DNA from: an uncultured Eubacteriales bacterium
GTDB taxonomy: Bacteria > Bacillota > Clostridia > Christensenellales > Borkfalkiaceae
DNA: 12,045 nt
Assembly: GCA_900545325.1 (NCBI GenBank)
Contig: UQZE01000060.1
Location: 1-12,045 of the forward strand
Direction of reading: 5' to 3'
The position numbers were made by a program, and so were the translations under genes. Below, piece by piece: positions 1 through 6,852 of this stretch. The notes below the pieces were generated by a model. That model did no database searches, was not told the origin of the DNA, and saw only the letters and a program-made list of their open reading frames with translations. The first letter of the stretch is position 1. The number at the start of each line of letters is the position of its first letter.

Positions 1-54
1 ACTTTTTTGATCTGCTATCTGCTCGGTCTTGCGGCCATTTCCATATTGTCGTAA
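1..54 (+). CDS. 3' end of a membrane-protein gene (partial)
   Basis: An open frame enters from the left edge and ends at TAA 52-54. The 17 visible residues are almost all hydrophobic (FLICYLLGLAAIS is typical of the stretch), as expected for the last transmembrane helix of a membrane protein. A strong intrinsic terminator follows within a few bases, which supports a true gene end. Too little is present to name a family. Confidence 0.5.
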   Translation, partial: TFLICYLLGLAAISILS

Positions 55-57
55 CCG

Positions 58-86
58 AAACGGCGGCGTTTTGCCGCCGTTTTTTT
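58..86 (+). terminator. Intrinsic terminator after the left-edge gene
   Basis: A GC-rich hairpin has arms at about 60-67 and 73-80 (CGGCGGC / GCCGCCG) with the 5-nt loop GTTTT, followed directly by a run of seven T (80-86). It isolates the upstream gene from the promoter at 178-206. Confidence 0.9.
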
Positions 87-177
87 ATTGCGGAAAACGC
101 GGGCGTCCTCTTATAAACGCCGACGGCGCGACGGCGGCCGCAGGCGCGCTCGGCTTCACGCTTTTTTGCGCGATTTC

Positions 178-206
178 TTTACATTTCGCCGCCGTTGTGC
201 TAAAAT
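178..206 (+). promoter_or_regulatory. sigmaA-type promoter for the two winged-helix/TM genes
   Basis: The -35 box is TTTACA (178-183) and the -10 box is TAAAAT (201-206), with an optimal 17-nt spacer. Transcription would start near 213, giving a leader of about 45 nt that contains the AAAAGG ribosome site (243-248) before ATG 257. No operator-like repeat was seen. Confidence 0.75.
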
Positions 207-256
207 AGTAAATAATTCGCCGAAGAAAACACAAAATACTAAAAAAGGTTGAAAAA

Positions 257-628
257 ATGATAGATAAACGAACGGGAGAACTTCTCAACGTGCTCAACTC
301 CTATTGCGAGGGCGGCTCGTACAAAATACTCTCCGTGGGCGATATACTCATGCGGATGCCGAAAAAGCTCGGCATGGACGAGGACGCCCTGCGGGAGAGC
401 CTGAAAGTTCTGCAGGAACGCGAATTTATCCGCGTCAAGTATGAGGACGAAACGGAATTCTGCCTTTGCACCCTGCCGAAGGGCAGATTTTTGTACGAAA
501 GCAAGGAAGAGCAGCGGGAAGAGACCGTAAAGACACGGCGCGCCTATTTTGCCTACGGCTTTTTGGGCGCGTTTCTCGGCAGCGCGCTGGCCGTGGCTGT
601 CGCCGCCGTGGTTTTCATGCTTTTTTGA
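257..628 (+). CDS. Small membrane-anchored winged-helix-like protein (paralogue 1)
   Basis: The product is 123 aa. Residues 1-85 look like a winged helix: helical segments (VGDILMRMPKKLG, DALRESLKVLQERE), then an alternating strand-turn-strand stretch (FIRVKYEDETEFCLCTL) ending in PKGRFLYE, which resembles the wing and 'T-kGr' end of PadR/MarR-like folds. A charged linker (KEEQREETVKTRR) leads to one hydrophobic helix at about 96-123, so the N-terminal domain should be cytoplasmic. ATG 257 is chosen because AAAAGG (243-248) lies 8 nt upstream. The gene is homologous to the next one, 9 nt downstream, and the two form an operon. No named family is recognised. DNA binding is possible but unproven, since the fold also serves as a protein-protein module. 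Confidence 0.8.
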   Translation: MIDKRTGELLNVLNSYCEGGSYKILSVGDILMRMPKKLGMDEDALRESLKVLQEREFIRVKYEDETEFCLCTLPKGRFLYESKEEQREETVKTRRAYFAYGFLGAFLGSALAVAVAAVVFMLF

Positions 629-637
629 GGTGTCGGG

Positions 638-997
638 ATGCTAACGAAAAACGAAGACAAAATCATGTTCGCCGTATATTCCGCTTGCAAAGAAAAGACC
701 AGCGCTCTGCTCAGTCCGGACGATATTTTGTCCATGGCGAACGTGCGCGGCGAGGTTTCTTACGACGGTCTGGAAAAAATACTCGAAGCGTTGGAATACG
801 ACGACTATTTCGATCTCATCAGGTCGGACAGAAAGGGCGAAAAGGTCTACTGCATAACGCTGCACGAAAAGGGGCAGGGCTACAAAAGGCAGAAGACCAT
901 AGTCAAACGCAACGTCGGCTTCAAGGTTACGCTCGCGGTCATAGGCGGTCTGGTGAGTTTCGCCATAGGACTGCTTTTAAAAGCGATTTTTACATGA
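638..997 (+). CDS. Small membrane-anchored winged-helix-like protein (paralogue 2)
   Basis: The product is 119 aa with the same plan as its upstream neighbour: a helical N-terminus with LSPDDILSMAN, a second helix (YDGLEKILEALEYDDYF), a wing-like stretch (DLIRSDRKGEKVYCITLHEKG), a basic linker (KRQKTIVKRN), and one C-terminal transmembrane helix at about 97-117. The pair shares the LS/LSV-x-DIL element, the 'L-x-x-L-x-x-L' helix and a C-x-TL-x-x-x-G motif after the wing. This indicates tandem duplication followed by strong divergence. The ribosome site GAGGTG (627-632) overlaps the upstream stop, so translation is probably coupled. The uvrB promoter and LexA-like site start just after the stop. 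The function is unknown. Confidence 0.8.
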   Translation: MLTKNEDKIMFAVYSACKEKTSALLSPDDILSMANVRGEVSYDGLEKILEALEYDDYFDLIRSDRKGEKVYCITLHEKGQGYKRQKTIVKRNVGFKVTLAVIGGLVSFAIGLLLKAIFT

Positions 998-1013
998 AAC
1001 GAAAAATATTGTG

Positions 1014-1027
1014 CAAACATTTGTTTG
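1014..1027. promoter_or_regulatory. LexA/SOS-box-like palindrome at the uvrB promoter
   Basis: CAAACATTTGTTTG has perfect 6-nt inverted arms (CAAACA / TGTTTG) around TT. The Gram-positive LexA (DinR) box is CGAAC-N4-GTTCG. This site differs only by symmetric G-to-A and C-to-T changes at the second and second-last positions. Its last three bases fall inside the -35 box (1025-1030), so a bound repressor would block RNA polymerase. uvrB and uvrA are classic LexA targets in Firmicutes, which fits. Binding is inferred, not shown. Confidence 0.65.
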
Positions 1028-1054
1028 ACATTGTGCGCCCTTCGGTGGTAAAAT
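1025..1054 (+). promoter_or_regulatory. uvrB(A) promoter
   Basis: The -35 box is a perfect TTGACA (1025-1030) and the -10 box is TAAAAT (1049-1054), with an 18-nt spacer. The predicted start site is about 1060-1062, only about 5-7 nt before the uvrB ATG at 1067. The LexA-like palindrome overlaps the -35 box. No other promoter was found before uvrA, so this one probably serves both genes. Confidence 0.75.
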
Positions 1055-1066
1055 AACGTTGAAATT

Positions 1067-3037
1067 ATGGAAGAGAGAAAATTTATATTACACTCCGAAT
1101 ACCGGCCGACGGGAGATCAGCCGCAGGCCATAGAAAAACTGACGGAAGGAATTTTGGACGGTCTGGACACGCAGGTGCTTTTGGGCGTTACGGGCAGCGG
1201 CAAGACCTTTACGATGGCGAACGTCATCAAAAACGTCAACCGCCCTACGCTGGTTATCGCGCACAACAAGACGCTCGCGGCGCAGCTCTGCAACGAGTTC
1301 CGCGAGTTTTTTCCCGAAAACAGGGTGGAGTATTTCGTCTCCTATTACGATTACTATCAGCCGGAATCGTATATTCCCTCCACGGATACCTATATCGAAA
1401 AGGACCTCGCGGTCAACGACGAGATAGACAAGCTGCGTAATTCCGCCACCTGTTCGCTGGCGGAGCGGAGCGACTGCATCGTCGTGGCTTCGGTTTCCTG
1501 CATCTACGGCCTCGGCGCGCCCGAGGAATTTTTTCGCCTGGCGGTTTCCGTCCGCGTGGGCGACGAGATAGAGCCTGCGGAGCTCATGCGCCGTCTTATC
1601 GCCATACAGTATACCAGAAAGGACGTCGATTTTTCCCGTTCATCCTTCCGCGTGCGGGGGGATACGATAGACATCTTTCCGTCGTCGAATACCGAAATCG
1701 TCGTGCGGGTGGAGTTTTTCGGCGATACGGTGGAGCGCATATGCGAGGCGGAATTCGTTTCGGGCAAGGTCGTTTCCGAACTCAAACACACCGTCATTTT
1801 TCCCGCCAGCCATTACGTGGTGGCGCAGGAAAAGGCAAAAGCCGCGCTCACGCACATTGAGCATGACCTTGAGGACGAAGTGCGCGTTTTCAAAGAACAG
1901 GGCAAGCTGCTCGAGGCGCAGCGGCTGCAGCAGCGCACCGCTTACGATATAGAGATGATAAACGAGATAGGTTTCTGCAAGGGCATCGAAAACTATTCCC
2001 GCTATTTCGACGGAAGGAATATCGGCGAGCCGCCGTTTACGCTGATGGATTATTTCCCCGAAAACTTTCTCGTCATGATAGACGAAAGCCACATGACCAT
2101 TCCGCAGATCCGCGCGATGTATCACGGCGACCTTTCGAGAAAGACCAACTTAGTCAACTACGGTTTCCGCCTGCGCTCGGCGTACGACAACCGCCCGCTC
2201 ACGTTCGAAGAATTCAACGCCAAGCTGCCGCAGCTGATCTGCGTTTCGGCAACGCCCGCGGATTACGAACTTGACCGCGCGGGGCAGGTGGTGGAACAGC
2301 TGATCCGTCCGACGGGCCTGCTCGATCCTACCGTAGAGGTACGGCCGACAAAAGGACAGATCGACGACGTTTTGGTGGAAATCCACAAGGAAACGGCGAA
2401 AAACGGCAGAGTGCTCATCACCACGCTCACGAAAAAAATGGCGGAAAGCCTGACCGAATATCTGAGTGAAAACGGCGTGCGCGTGCGGTATATGCACAGC
2501 GATATCGACACGCTGGAACGGATAGACATCATCACGGGGCTGAGGAACGGCGAATTCGACGTGCTCGTGGGCATCAACCTGCTCCGCGAGGGGCTGGATT
2601 TACCCGAAGTGCGGCTGGTCGTTATATTAGACGCCGATAAAGAAGGCTTTCTGCGCAGCGAAACGGCGTTTATCCAAACCATCGGACGCGCGGCGAGAAA
2701 CGCCGAAGGGCGCGTTATCATGTATGCGGACGTCATGACGGGCAGCATGAAGCGCGCTATCGACGAAACCGAGCGCAGGAGGAAAATTCAGAGCGAATAC
2801 AACGCGGCGCACGGCATCGTGCCGAAGACCATTATCAAAAAGGTGGTCAACACGATAGAGATCACGAGAAAGGCGGACAGGACGAAGGACATCAAGATGT
2901 CCGATATCCCCGCGGAAATAGAAAAACTGAAAGGATTGATGAAAGTCGCCTCGGCGCAGTTGGATTTCGAACAATGCATCGAAATACGCGAAACGATAGC
3001 GAAACTGAAAGCGAAAATGCGGAAAGCGCAGGGGTGA
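1067..3037 (+). CDS. uvrB: Excinuclease ABC subunit B (UvrB)
   Basis: UvrB is the DNA-damage-verifying helicase-like subunit of nucleotide excision repair. It is loaded onto damaged DNA by UvrA and then recruits UvrC. The 656-aa length is normal. Landmarks are the start region [11 protein letters not shown] (residues 12-22), Walker A GVTGSGKT (40-47), the aromatic beta-hairpin [19 protein letters not shown] (about 89-107), the DEAH-type box DESH (about 339-342), the motif V/VI region ([18 protein letters not shown]), and a C-terminal UVR domain (about 622-656) that contacts UvrC. ATG 1067 is forced by an in-frame stop at 1049-1051 and matches the family N-terminus. No Shine-Dalgarno is visible and the predicted mRNA leader is only a few nt. 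The last 88 nt of the gene are repeated twice more downstream, out of the uvrB frame. Confidence 0.98.
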   Translation: MEERKFILHSEYRPTGDQPQAIEKLTEGILDGLDTQVLLGVTGSGKTFTMANVIKNVNRPTLVIAHNKTLAAQLCNEFREFFPENRVEYFVSYYDYYQPESYIPSTDTYIEKDLAVNDEIDKLRNSATCSLAERSDCIVVASVSCIYGLGAPEEFFRLAVSVRVGDEIEPAELMRRLIAIQYTRKDVDFSRSSFRVRGDTIDIFPSSNTEIVVRVEFFGDTVERICEAEFVSGKVVSELKHTVIFPASHYVVAQEKAKAALTHIEHDLEDEVRVFKEQGKLLEAQRLQQRTAYDIEMINEIGFCKGIENYSRYFDGRNIGEPPFTLMDYFPENFLVMIDESHMTIPQIRAMYHGDLSRKTNLVNYGFRLRSAYDNRPLTFEEFNAKLPQLICVSATPADYELDRAGQVVEQLIRPTGLLDPTVEVRPTKGQIDDVLVEIHKETAKNGRVLITTLTKKMAESLTEYLSENGVRVRYMHSDIDTLERIDIITGLRNGEFDVLVGINLLREGLDLPEVRLVVILDADKEGFLRSETAFIQTIGRAARNAEGRVIMYADVMTGSMKRAIDETERRRKIQSEYNAAHGIVPKTIIKKVVNTIEITRKADRTKDIKMSDIPAEIEKLKGLMKVASAQLDFEQCIEIRETIAKLKAKMRKAQG

Positions 3038-3316
3038 GTTCACGGCGGCGCGGCGAAAGCGCGGAGCCGCTGAAACATACCTCGGCGCAGCTGGATTTCG
3101 AACAGTGTATCGAGATACGCGAAACGATAGCGAAACTGAAAGCGAAAATGCGGAAAGCGCAGGGGTGAGTTCACGGCGGCGCGGCGAAAGCGCGGAGCCG
3201 CTGAAACATAACCTCGGCGCAGCCGGATTTCGAACAGTGCATCGAGATACGCGAAACGATAACGAAACTGAAAGCGAAAATGCGGAAAGCGCAGGGGTGA
3301 GTTCACGGCGGCGCGG
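2950..3316. repeat. Tandem array of the uvrB 3' end (2.8 copies, period 131/132 bp)
   Basis: Unit 1 is 2950-3080 (131 bp), unit 2 is 3081-3212 (132 bp, one extra A near its end), and unit 3 is 3213-3316 (104 bp, truncated). Each unit starts at CTCGGCGCAG and carries the last 28 codons of uvrB (SAQLDFEQ...RKAQG), the stop TGA (3035-3037, 3166-3168, 3298-3300) and about 17-45 bp of 3' flank. Units 2 and 3 lie in the same frame as each other and are shifted relative to uvrB. Units 1 and 2 differ at four bases in the coding part, all synonymous. Unit 3 has changes equivalent to Leu632-to-Pro and Ala645-to-Thr. The 3' flanks can fold into a GC-rich hairpin (about 3045-3070 and 3176-3201). Confidence 0.95.
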
Positions 3317-3429
3317 AGGCAAGTTCGTTTCGCGCGGAGGCGCGTGGCTGACCGCCGTACGGGCGGACCGACGGGCGCGGCGCGAAGGACGGCCGCCGCA
3401 TACATAAGCAATACAAAGACGAGAGGATC
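3038..3429. other. uvrB-uvrA intergenic region (392 bp)
   Basis: Up to 3316 this region consists of the uvrB 3'-end repeat units. The remaining 113 bp (3317-3429) is G/C-rich with a weak 5-bp hairpin (CCGCC 3352-3356 / GGCGG 3362-3366) and no T-run, and it ends with the uvrA ribosome site. No promoter, terminator or convincing gene was found, so uvrA is probably transcribed from the uvrB promoter through the repeats. Confidence 0.7.
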
Positions 3430-6249
3430 ATGCAGCAATACATTACCATAAAAGGCGCAAGAGAAAACAATCTGAAAAACATAGACCTGCAAATCCCGCG
3501 GGACAAGCTCGTGGTATTTACGGGGCTTTCGGGCAGCGGCAAATCGACGCTTGCTTTCGAAACCATCTTCGCGGAGGGGCAGAGGCGGTATGTGGAAAGC
3601 CTGTCCTCCTATGCGAGACAGTTCCTCGGGCAGATGGAAAAGCCCGACGTGGACAGCATAGAAGGGCTTTCGCCCGCCATTTCCATCGACCAGAAGACAA
3701 CTTCGCGCAACCCGCGTTCCACCGTGGGCACGGTTACGGAAATCTACGATTACTTCCGCCTGCTCTTCGCGCGGGCGGGCGTGCCGCATTGCCCTAAGTG
3801 CGGCAAGGAAATACGCCGTCAGACGGTGGATAATATCGTCGACCGCGTGATCGAGAGCGGCGAGGGCAGCAAGATTATCGTCAAGGCTCCCGTCGTGCGC
3901 GGCAGAAAGGGCGAATTTTCAAAACAGCTCGAAGGATACAGAAAATCGGGCTATGTGCGCGTAGAAATAGACGGCTCGGTGTACGATCTGGGCGAGGATA
4001 TCAAGCTCGATAAAAATCTGAAACACAGCGTCAGCGTGGTGATCGACAGGCTGATCGTGAAAGAGGGCGTTTCCAAGCGGCTGACGGACAGCGTGGAGAG
4101 CGCACTCAAGCTGGCGGAAGGGCTGGTGCAGGTGGAAATCAACGGCGAAAACGAGCTTTTTTCCACCAACTACGCCTGCCCCGACTGCGGCATCAGCATA
4201 GAGGAGATAGAGCCGCGGCTCTTTTCCTTCAACAATCCCTTCGGAGCCTGCCCCGTCTGCCACGGATTGGGGTTCAGACAGGAGATAGACCCCGCGCTCG
4301 TCTGCCGCGATCCCGAAAAGAGCCTCCGCCAGGGCGCCATGACCATTACGGGCTGGAACCTCGATACGGGCAAAATGAGCGAAATGTATTTCGCCGCGCT
4401 TTCCAAGCACTACGGATTCTCGCTCGACACGCCCGTCAAGGATCTGCCGAAAGAGATCATCGACATCCTCCTTTACGGCAATCACGGCGAAAAGATCGAA
4501 ATGCAATATAAAACGCATACCTTTTCGGGCAGTTACAGCAGTTCCTGGGAGGGCATAATCCCGAACCTCAACCGCCGTTACCGCGAAACGACGAGCGATT
4601 ATACAAAGATGGAAATTGAACGCTATATGACGAGCATTCCCTGCGACGAATGCCGCGGCAGGAGGCTCAAAAAGGAGGCGCTCGCCGTTACCGTGGGCGT
4701 CAAGAACATCGCGGAGCTTACCGAGATGTCCATAGAAAAGCTTTACGAATTTCTGGACGGGCTGACCTTCGGCAAGACGGAAACGCTCATCGCCGCGCCC
4801 ATATTGAAGGAAATCCGCGCAAGACTGCAGTTTCTGCGCGACGTGGGGCTTTCCTATCTCACGCTGGCGCGGAGCGCGGGTTCGCTCTCCGGCGGCGAGG
4901 CGCAGCGTATACGGCTCGCCACGCAGATCGGCAGCGGGCTGACGGGGGTGCTCTATATCCTCGACGAGCCGAGCATAGGCCTGCACCAGCGCGACAACGA
5001 AAAACTGCTCAACACGCTGAAACACCTGCGCGATCTGGGCAACACCCTTATCGTGGTGGAGCATGACGAAGATACCATGCGCGCCGCCGATTTCATTGTG
5101 GATATCGGACGGTTCGCGGGCGTGCACGGCGGCGAGGTGGTCGCCACGGGCACGGCGGAGGAGATCATGAAAAATCCGCTTTCCATCACGGGCGATTTTC
5201 TCGCGGGGCGGAGAAAGATAGAAATCCCGGCGGTGCGCAAGGGCGCGGACGGCAGGTGGCTGAGCGTCGTGGGCGCGCGGCAGAACAACCTGAAGGGCGT
5301 TACCGTAAAGTTTCCCGTGGGGCTGATCACGGCGGTAACGGGCGTTTCGGGCAGCGGCAAGAGCTCGCTCGTCAACGAGATCGTCTATCCCGAACTCGCT
5401 TCCCGCCTGAACGGCGCGAAAGTGCGCCCCGGCGCGTTCGACAAGATAGAGGGGATAGAATATTTCGACAAGGTGATCGCCATCGACCAGTCGCCCATCG
5501 GCAGAACGCCGCGCAGCAACCCCGCAACATATACGGGCGTGTTCACGGCGATCCGCGACCTGTTCGCCGCCACGCCCGACGCAAAGGAGCGCGGCTATAA
5601 ATCGGGGCGGTTTTCTTTCAACGTCGCGGGCGGGCGGTGCGAAAACTGTTCGGGCGACGGCATCATAAAGATAGAAATGCACTTTCTCCCCGATATTTAC
5701 GTGCCCTGCGAGGTCTGCCACGGCAAGCGTTACAACCGCGAAACCCTGCAGGTGAAATATAAGGGCAAGAGCATCAGCGACGTGCTGGAAATGACCGTGG
5801 ACGAGGCGGTGGAATTCTTCGCCAGCCTGCCTTCTATCTATAATAAGATCAAGACCTTGCAGGATGTCGGGCTGGGCTATATCCGCCTGGGGCAGTCCTC
5901 GACCACGCTTTCGGGCGGCGAGGCGCAGCGCGTGAAGCTCGCGACCGAGCTTTCCAAGCGCCCCACGGGCAAAACGCTCTATATTCTCGACGAACCGACT
6001 ACGGGACTGCATTCCTACGACGTGCAGAAACTCTGCGCCATTCTTTCCCGGCTGCGGGAGGGCGGAAATACCGTGATCGTCATCGAACATAACCTCGACG
6101 TCATCAAGACCGCCGACTATATCGTCGATATGGGGCCGGAGGGCGGCGACGGCGGCGGAACGGTGGTCGCGGCGGGCACGCCCGAAGATGTAGCCCTCGT
6201 TCCGGAAAGCCGCACGGGCGTGTTCCTGAAACAAATTTTGCAGGCATGA
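3430..6249 (+). CDS. uvrA: Excinuclease ABC subunit A (UvrA)
   Basis: UvrA is the dimeric ABC-type ATPase that detects bulky DNA lesions and delivers UvrB. The 939-aa length is full. The first ATPase half has Walker A GLSGSGKS (32-39), the signature LSGGEAQR (from 486) and Walker [11 protein letters not shown]. The second half has Walker A GVSGSGKS (638-645), the signature LSGGEAQR (from 827) and Walker [11 protein letters not shown]. Zinc-binding cysteines are C250/C253/C274/C277 in the first half and C737/C740/C760/C763 in the second (CENC...CEVC), plus a CPKC pair at 121-124. The start ATG follows AGAGG at 3422-3426. The gene lies 392 nt after uvrB without an obvious promoter. No terminator is visible after TGA 6247-6249; only an A5-T7 tract, which belongs to the next promoter, follows. 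Confidence 0.98.
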   Translation: MQQYITIKGARENNLKNIDLQIPRDKLVVFTGLSGSGKSTLAFETIFAEGQRRYVESLSSYARQFLGQMEKPDVDSIEGLSPAISIDQKTTSRNPRSTVGTVTEIYDYFRLLFARAGVPHCPKCGKEIRRQTVDNIVDRVIESGEGSKIIVKAPVVRGRKGEFSKQLEGYRKSGYVRVEIDGSVYDLGEDIKLDKNLKHSVSVVIDRLIVKEGVSKRLTDSVESALKLAEGLVQVEINGENELFSTNYACPDCGISIEEIEPRLFSFNNPFGACPVCHGLGFRQEIDPALVCRDPEKSLRQGAMTITGWNLDTGKMSEMYFAALSKHYGFSLDTPVKDLPKEIIDILLYGNHGEKIEMQYKTHTFSGSYSSSWEGIIPNLNRRYRETTSDYTKMEIERYMTSIPCDECRGRRLKKEALAVTVGVKNIAELTEMSIEKLYEFLDGLTFGKTETLIAAPILKEIRARLQFLRDVGLSYLTLARSAGSLSGGEAQRIRLATQIGSGLTGVLYILDEPSIGLHQRDNEKLLNTLKHLRDLGNTLIVVEHDEDTMRAADFIVDIGRFAGVHGGEVVATGTAEEIMKNPLSITGDFLAGRRKIEIPAVRKGADGRWLSVVGARQNNLKGVTVKFPVGLITAVTGVSGSGKSSLVNEIVYPELASRLNGAKVRPGAFDKIEGIEYFDKVIAIDQSPIGRTPRSNPATYTGVFTAIRDLFAATPDAKERGYKSGRFSFNVAGGRCENCSGDGIIKIEMHFLPDIYVPCEVCHGKRYNRETLQVKYKGKSISDVLEMTVDEAVEFFASLPSIYNKIKTLQDVGLGYIRLGQSSTTLSGGEAQRVKLATELSKRPTGKTLYILDEPTTGLHSYDVQKLCAILSRLREGGNTVIVIEHNLDVIKTADYIVDMGPEGGDGGGTVVAAGTPEDVALVPESRTGVFLKQILQA

Positions 6250-6253
6250 AAAA

Positions 6254-6303
6254 TTTTTTTGCAAAAGTCCAACAAAGGGCGGCGCAGGATTGTTTAATAT
6301 GCG
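6254..6303 (+). promoter_or_regulatory. Putative ECF-type promoter of the sigma/anti-sigma operon
   Basis: In order: T-tract 6254-6260 followed by G 6261, TCCAACAAAG at 6268-6277 (candidate -35, core CCAACA 6269-6274), then GATTGTTTAATA at 6288-6299 (candidate -10, core TGTTTA 6291-6296) and GCG 6301-6303. The same elements occur at identical spacing before the lipoprotein gene (8243-8293). The 16-nt gap between cores is typical of ECF sigma promoters. Since this site precedes an ECF sigma gene, autoregulation is the simplest reading. Confidence 0.7.
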
Positions 6304-6324
6304 GAACAGTTGAAGGGGAGAACT

Positions 6325-6852
6325 GTGAATAAGATAAAACTCAACGCGTATGCCGCGCGTATGAAAAACGGCGACGAGCAAGCGTTCGCCGCCGTATACG
6401 AAAGCACGAAAAAGGGCGTCTTTTCCTATATATATTCCATCACGGGCGATTATGCCGTGTCCGAGGAACTGATGCAGGATACATACGTGAAAGTCAAACA
6501 GAACATCTCTTCGTTCAAAGAGGTCAATTTTTCCGCATGGATCATACAGATCGCGCGCAACCTCGCGTATAATCACGTGAAACGCGCGTCGCGGGAAATC
6601 TGCACGGACGATTACGCCCCTTTTGAAAAAAGCGGCTATTCGATGGACGAGGAGGGAGCGCCCGTCTTCGCCGCGGTGAGAGCCGCGCTCAGGGACGAGG
6701 AGGCCGAGATCGTTATTTTGCACGTCGTCGGCGGCTATAAGCACCGCGAAATAGCGGAAATTCTGAAAAAGCCGCTCGGCACCGTTACCTGGACTTATAA
6801 AAACGCCCTGGCAAAACTCAAAGCTTATATCGAAGCGGAGGAAGAGCGGTGA
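6325..6852 (+). CDS. ECF-type RNA polymerase sigma factor
   Basis: This 175-aa sigma70-family factor has only regions 2 and 4. Region 2 spans about residues 15-90 (FAAVYESTKKGVFSYIYSIT, EELMQDTYVKV, FSAWIIQIARNLAYNHVKRA). Region 4 is C-terminal, about 112-172 (LRDEEAEIVILHVVGGYKHREIAEILKK, then PLGTVTWTYKNALAKLKAYI as the -35-binding helix-turn-helix). The GTG at 6325 is preferred because AAGGGGAG (6313-6320) lies 4 nt upstream; a TTG at 6310 would place that site inside the gene. The stop overlaps the next start (GTGA, 6849-6852), the usual coupling of a sigma factor to its anti-sigma factor. Unlike true SigI, which has a special C-terminal domain, this protein has an ordinary region 4. It probably directs its own operon and the lipoprotein gene at 8344. 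Confidence 0.92.
   Translation: MNKIKLNAYAARMKNGDEQAFAAVYESTKKGVFSYIYSITGDYAVSEELMQDTYVKVKQNISSFKEVNFSAWIIQIARNLAYNHVKRASREICTDDYAPFEKSGYSMDEEGAPVFAAVRAALRDEEAEIVILHVVGGYKHREIAEILKKPLGTVTWTYKNALAKLKAYIEAEEER

Noticed and set aside
466..1056. 196-codon + strand open frame over the winged-helix genes
   Set aside because: It has very basic, Arg-rich shadow composition and overlaps two better genes that have ribosome sites and sensible domains.
2974..3168. 64-codon open frame spanning repeat units 1 and 2 and ending in a UvrB-like C-terminus
   Set aside because: Its first part is the shifted frame of uvrB, it has no ribosome site, and the UvrB-like end comes from the duplication. A frameshift from uvrB into it was considered, but no convincing slippery site was found.
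2950..3316. CRISPR-like array
   Set aside because: The units are about 131 bp and directly adjacent, with no unique spacers, and they are copies of uvrB coding sequence.
3040..3789. - strand open frame with repeated Arg/Ser-rich segments
   Set aside because: The protein repeat is just the antisense reading of the uvrB 3'-end repeats, continuing over the start of uvrA.
6272..6300. Reading the sigma-operon promoter as sigmaA type (TAATAT as -10)
   Set aside because: The hexamer at the matching -35 position (ACAAAG) is poor, while the conserved elements shared with the lipoprotein promoter fit an ECF layout better.
6310..6324. TTG start adding 5 codons to the sigma gene
   Set aside because: The good ribosome site AAGGGGAG (6313-6320) would lie inside the gene; the GTG at 6325 is correctly spaced from it.
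3919..6744. 941-codon open frame on the - strand opposite uvrA
   Set aside because: It is a G/C-rich shadow of uvrA and the sigma gene, lies opposite conserved coding sequence, and its product has no recognisable domain.
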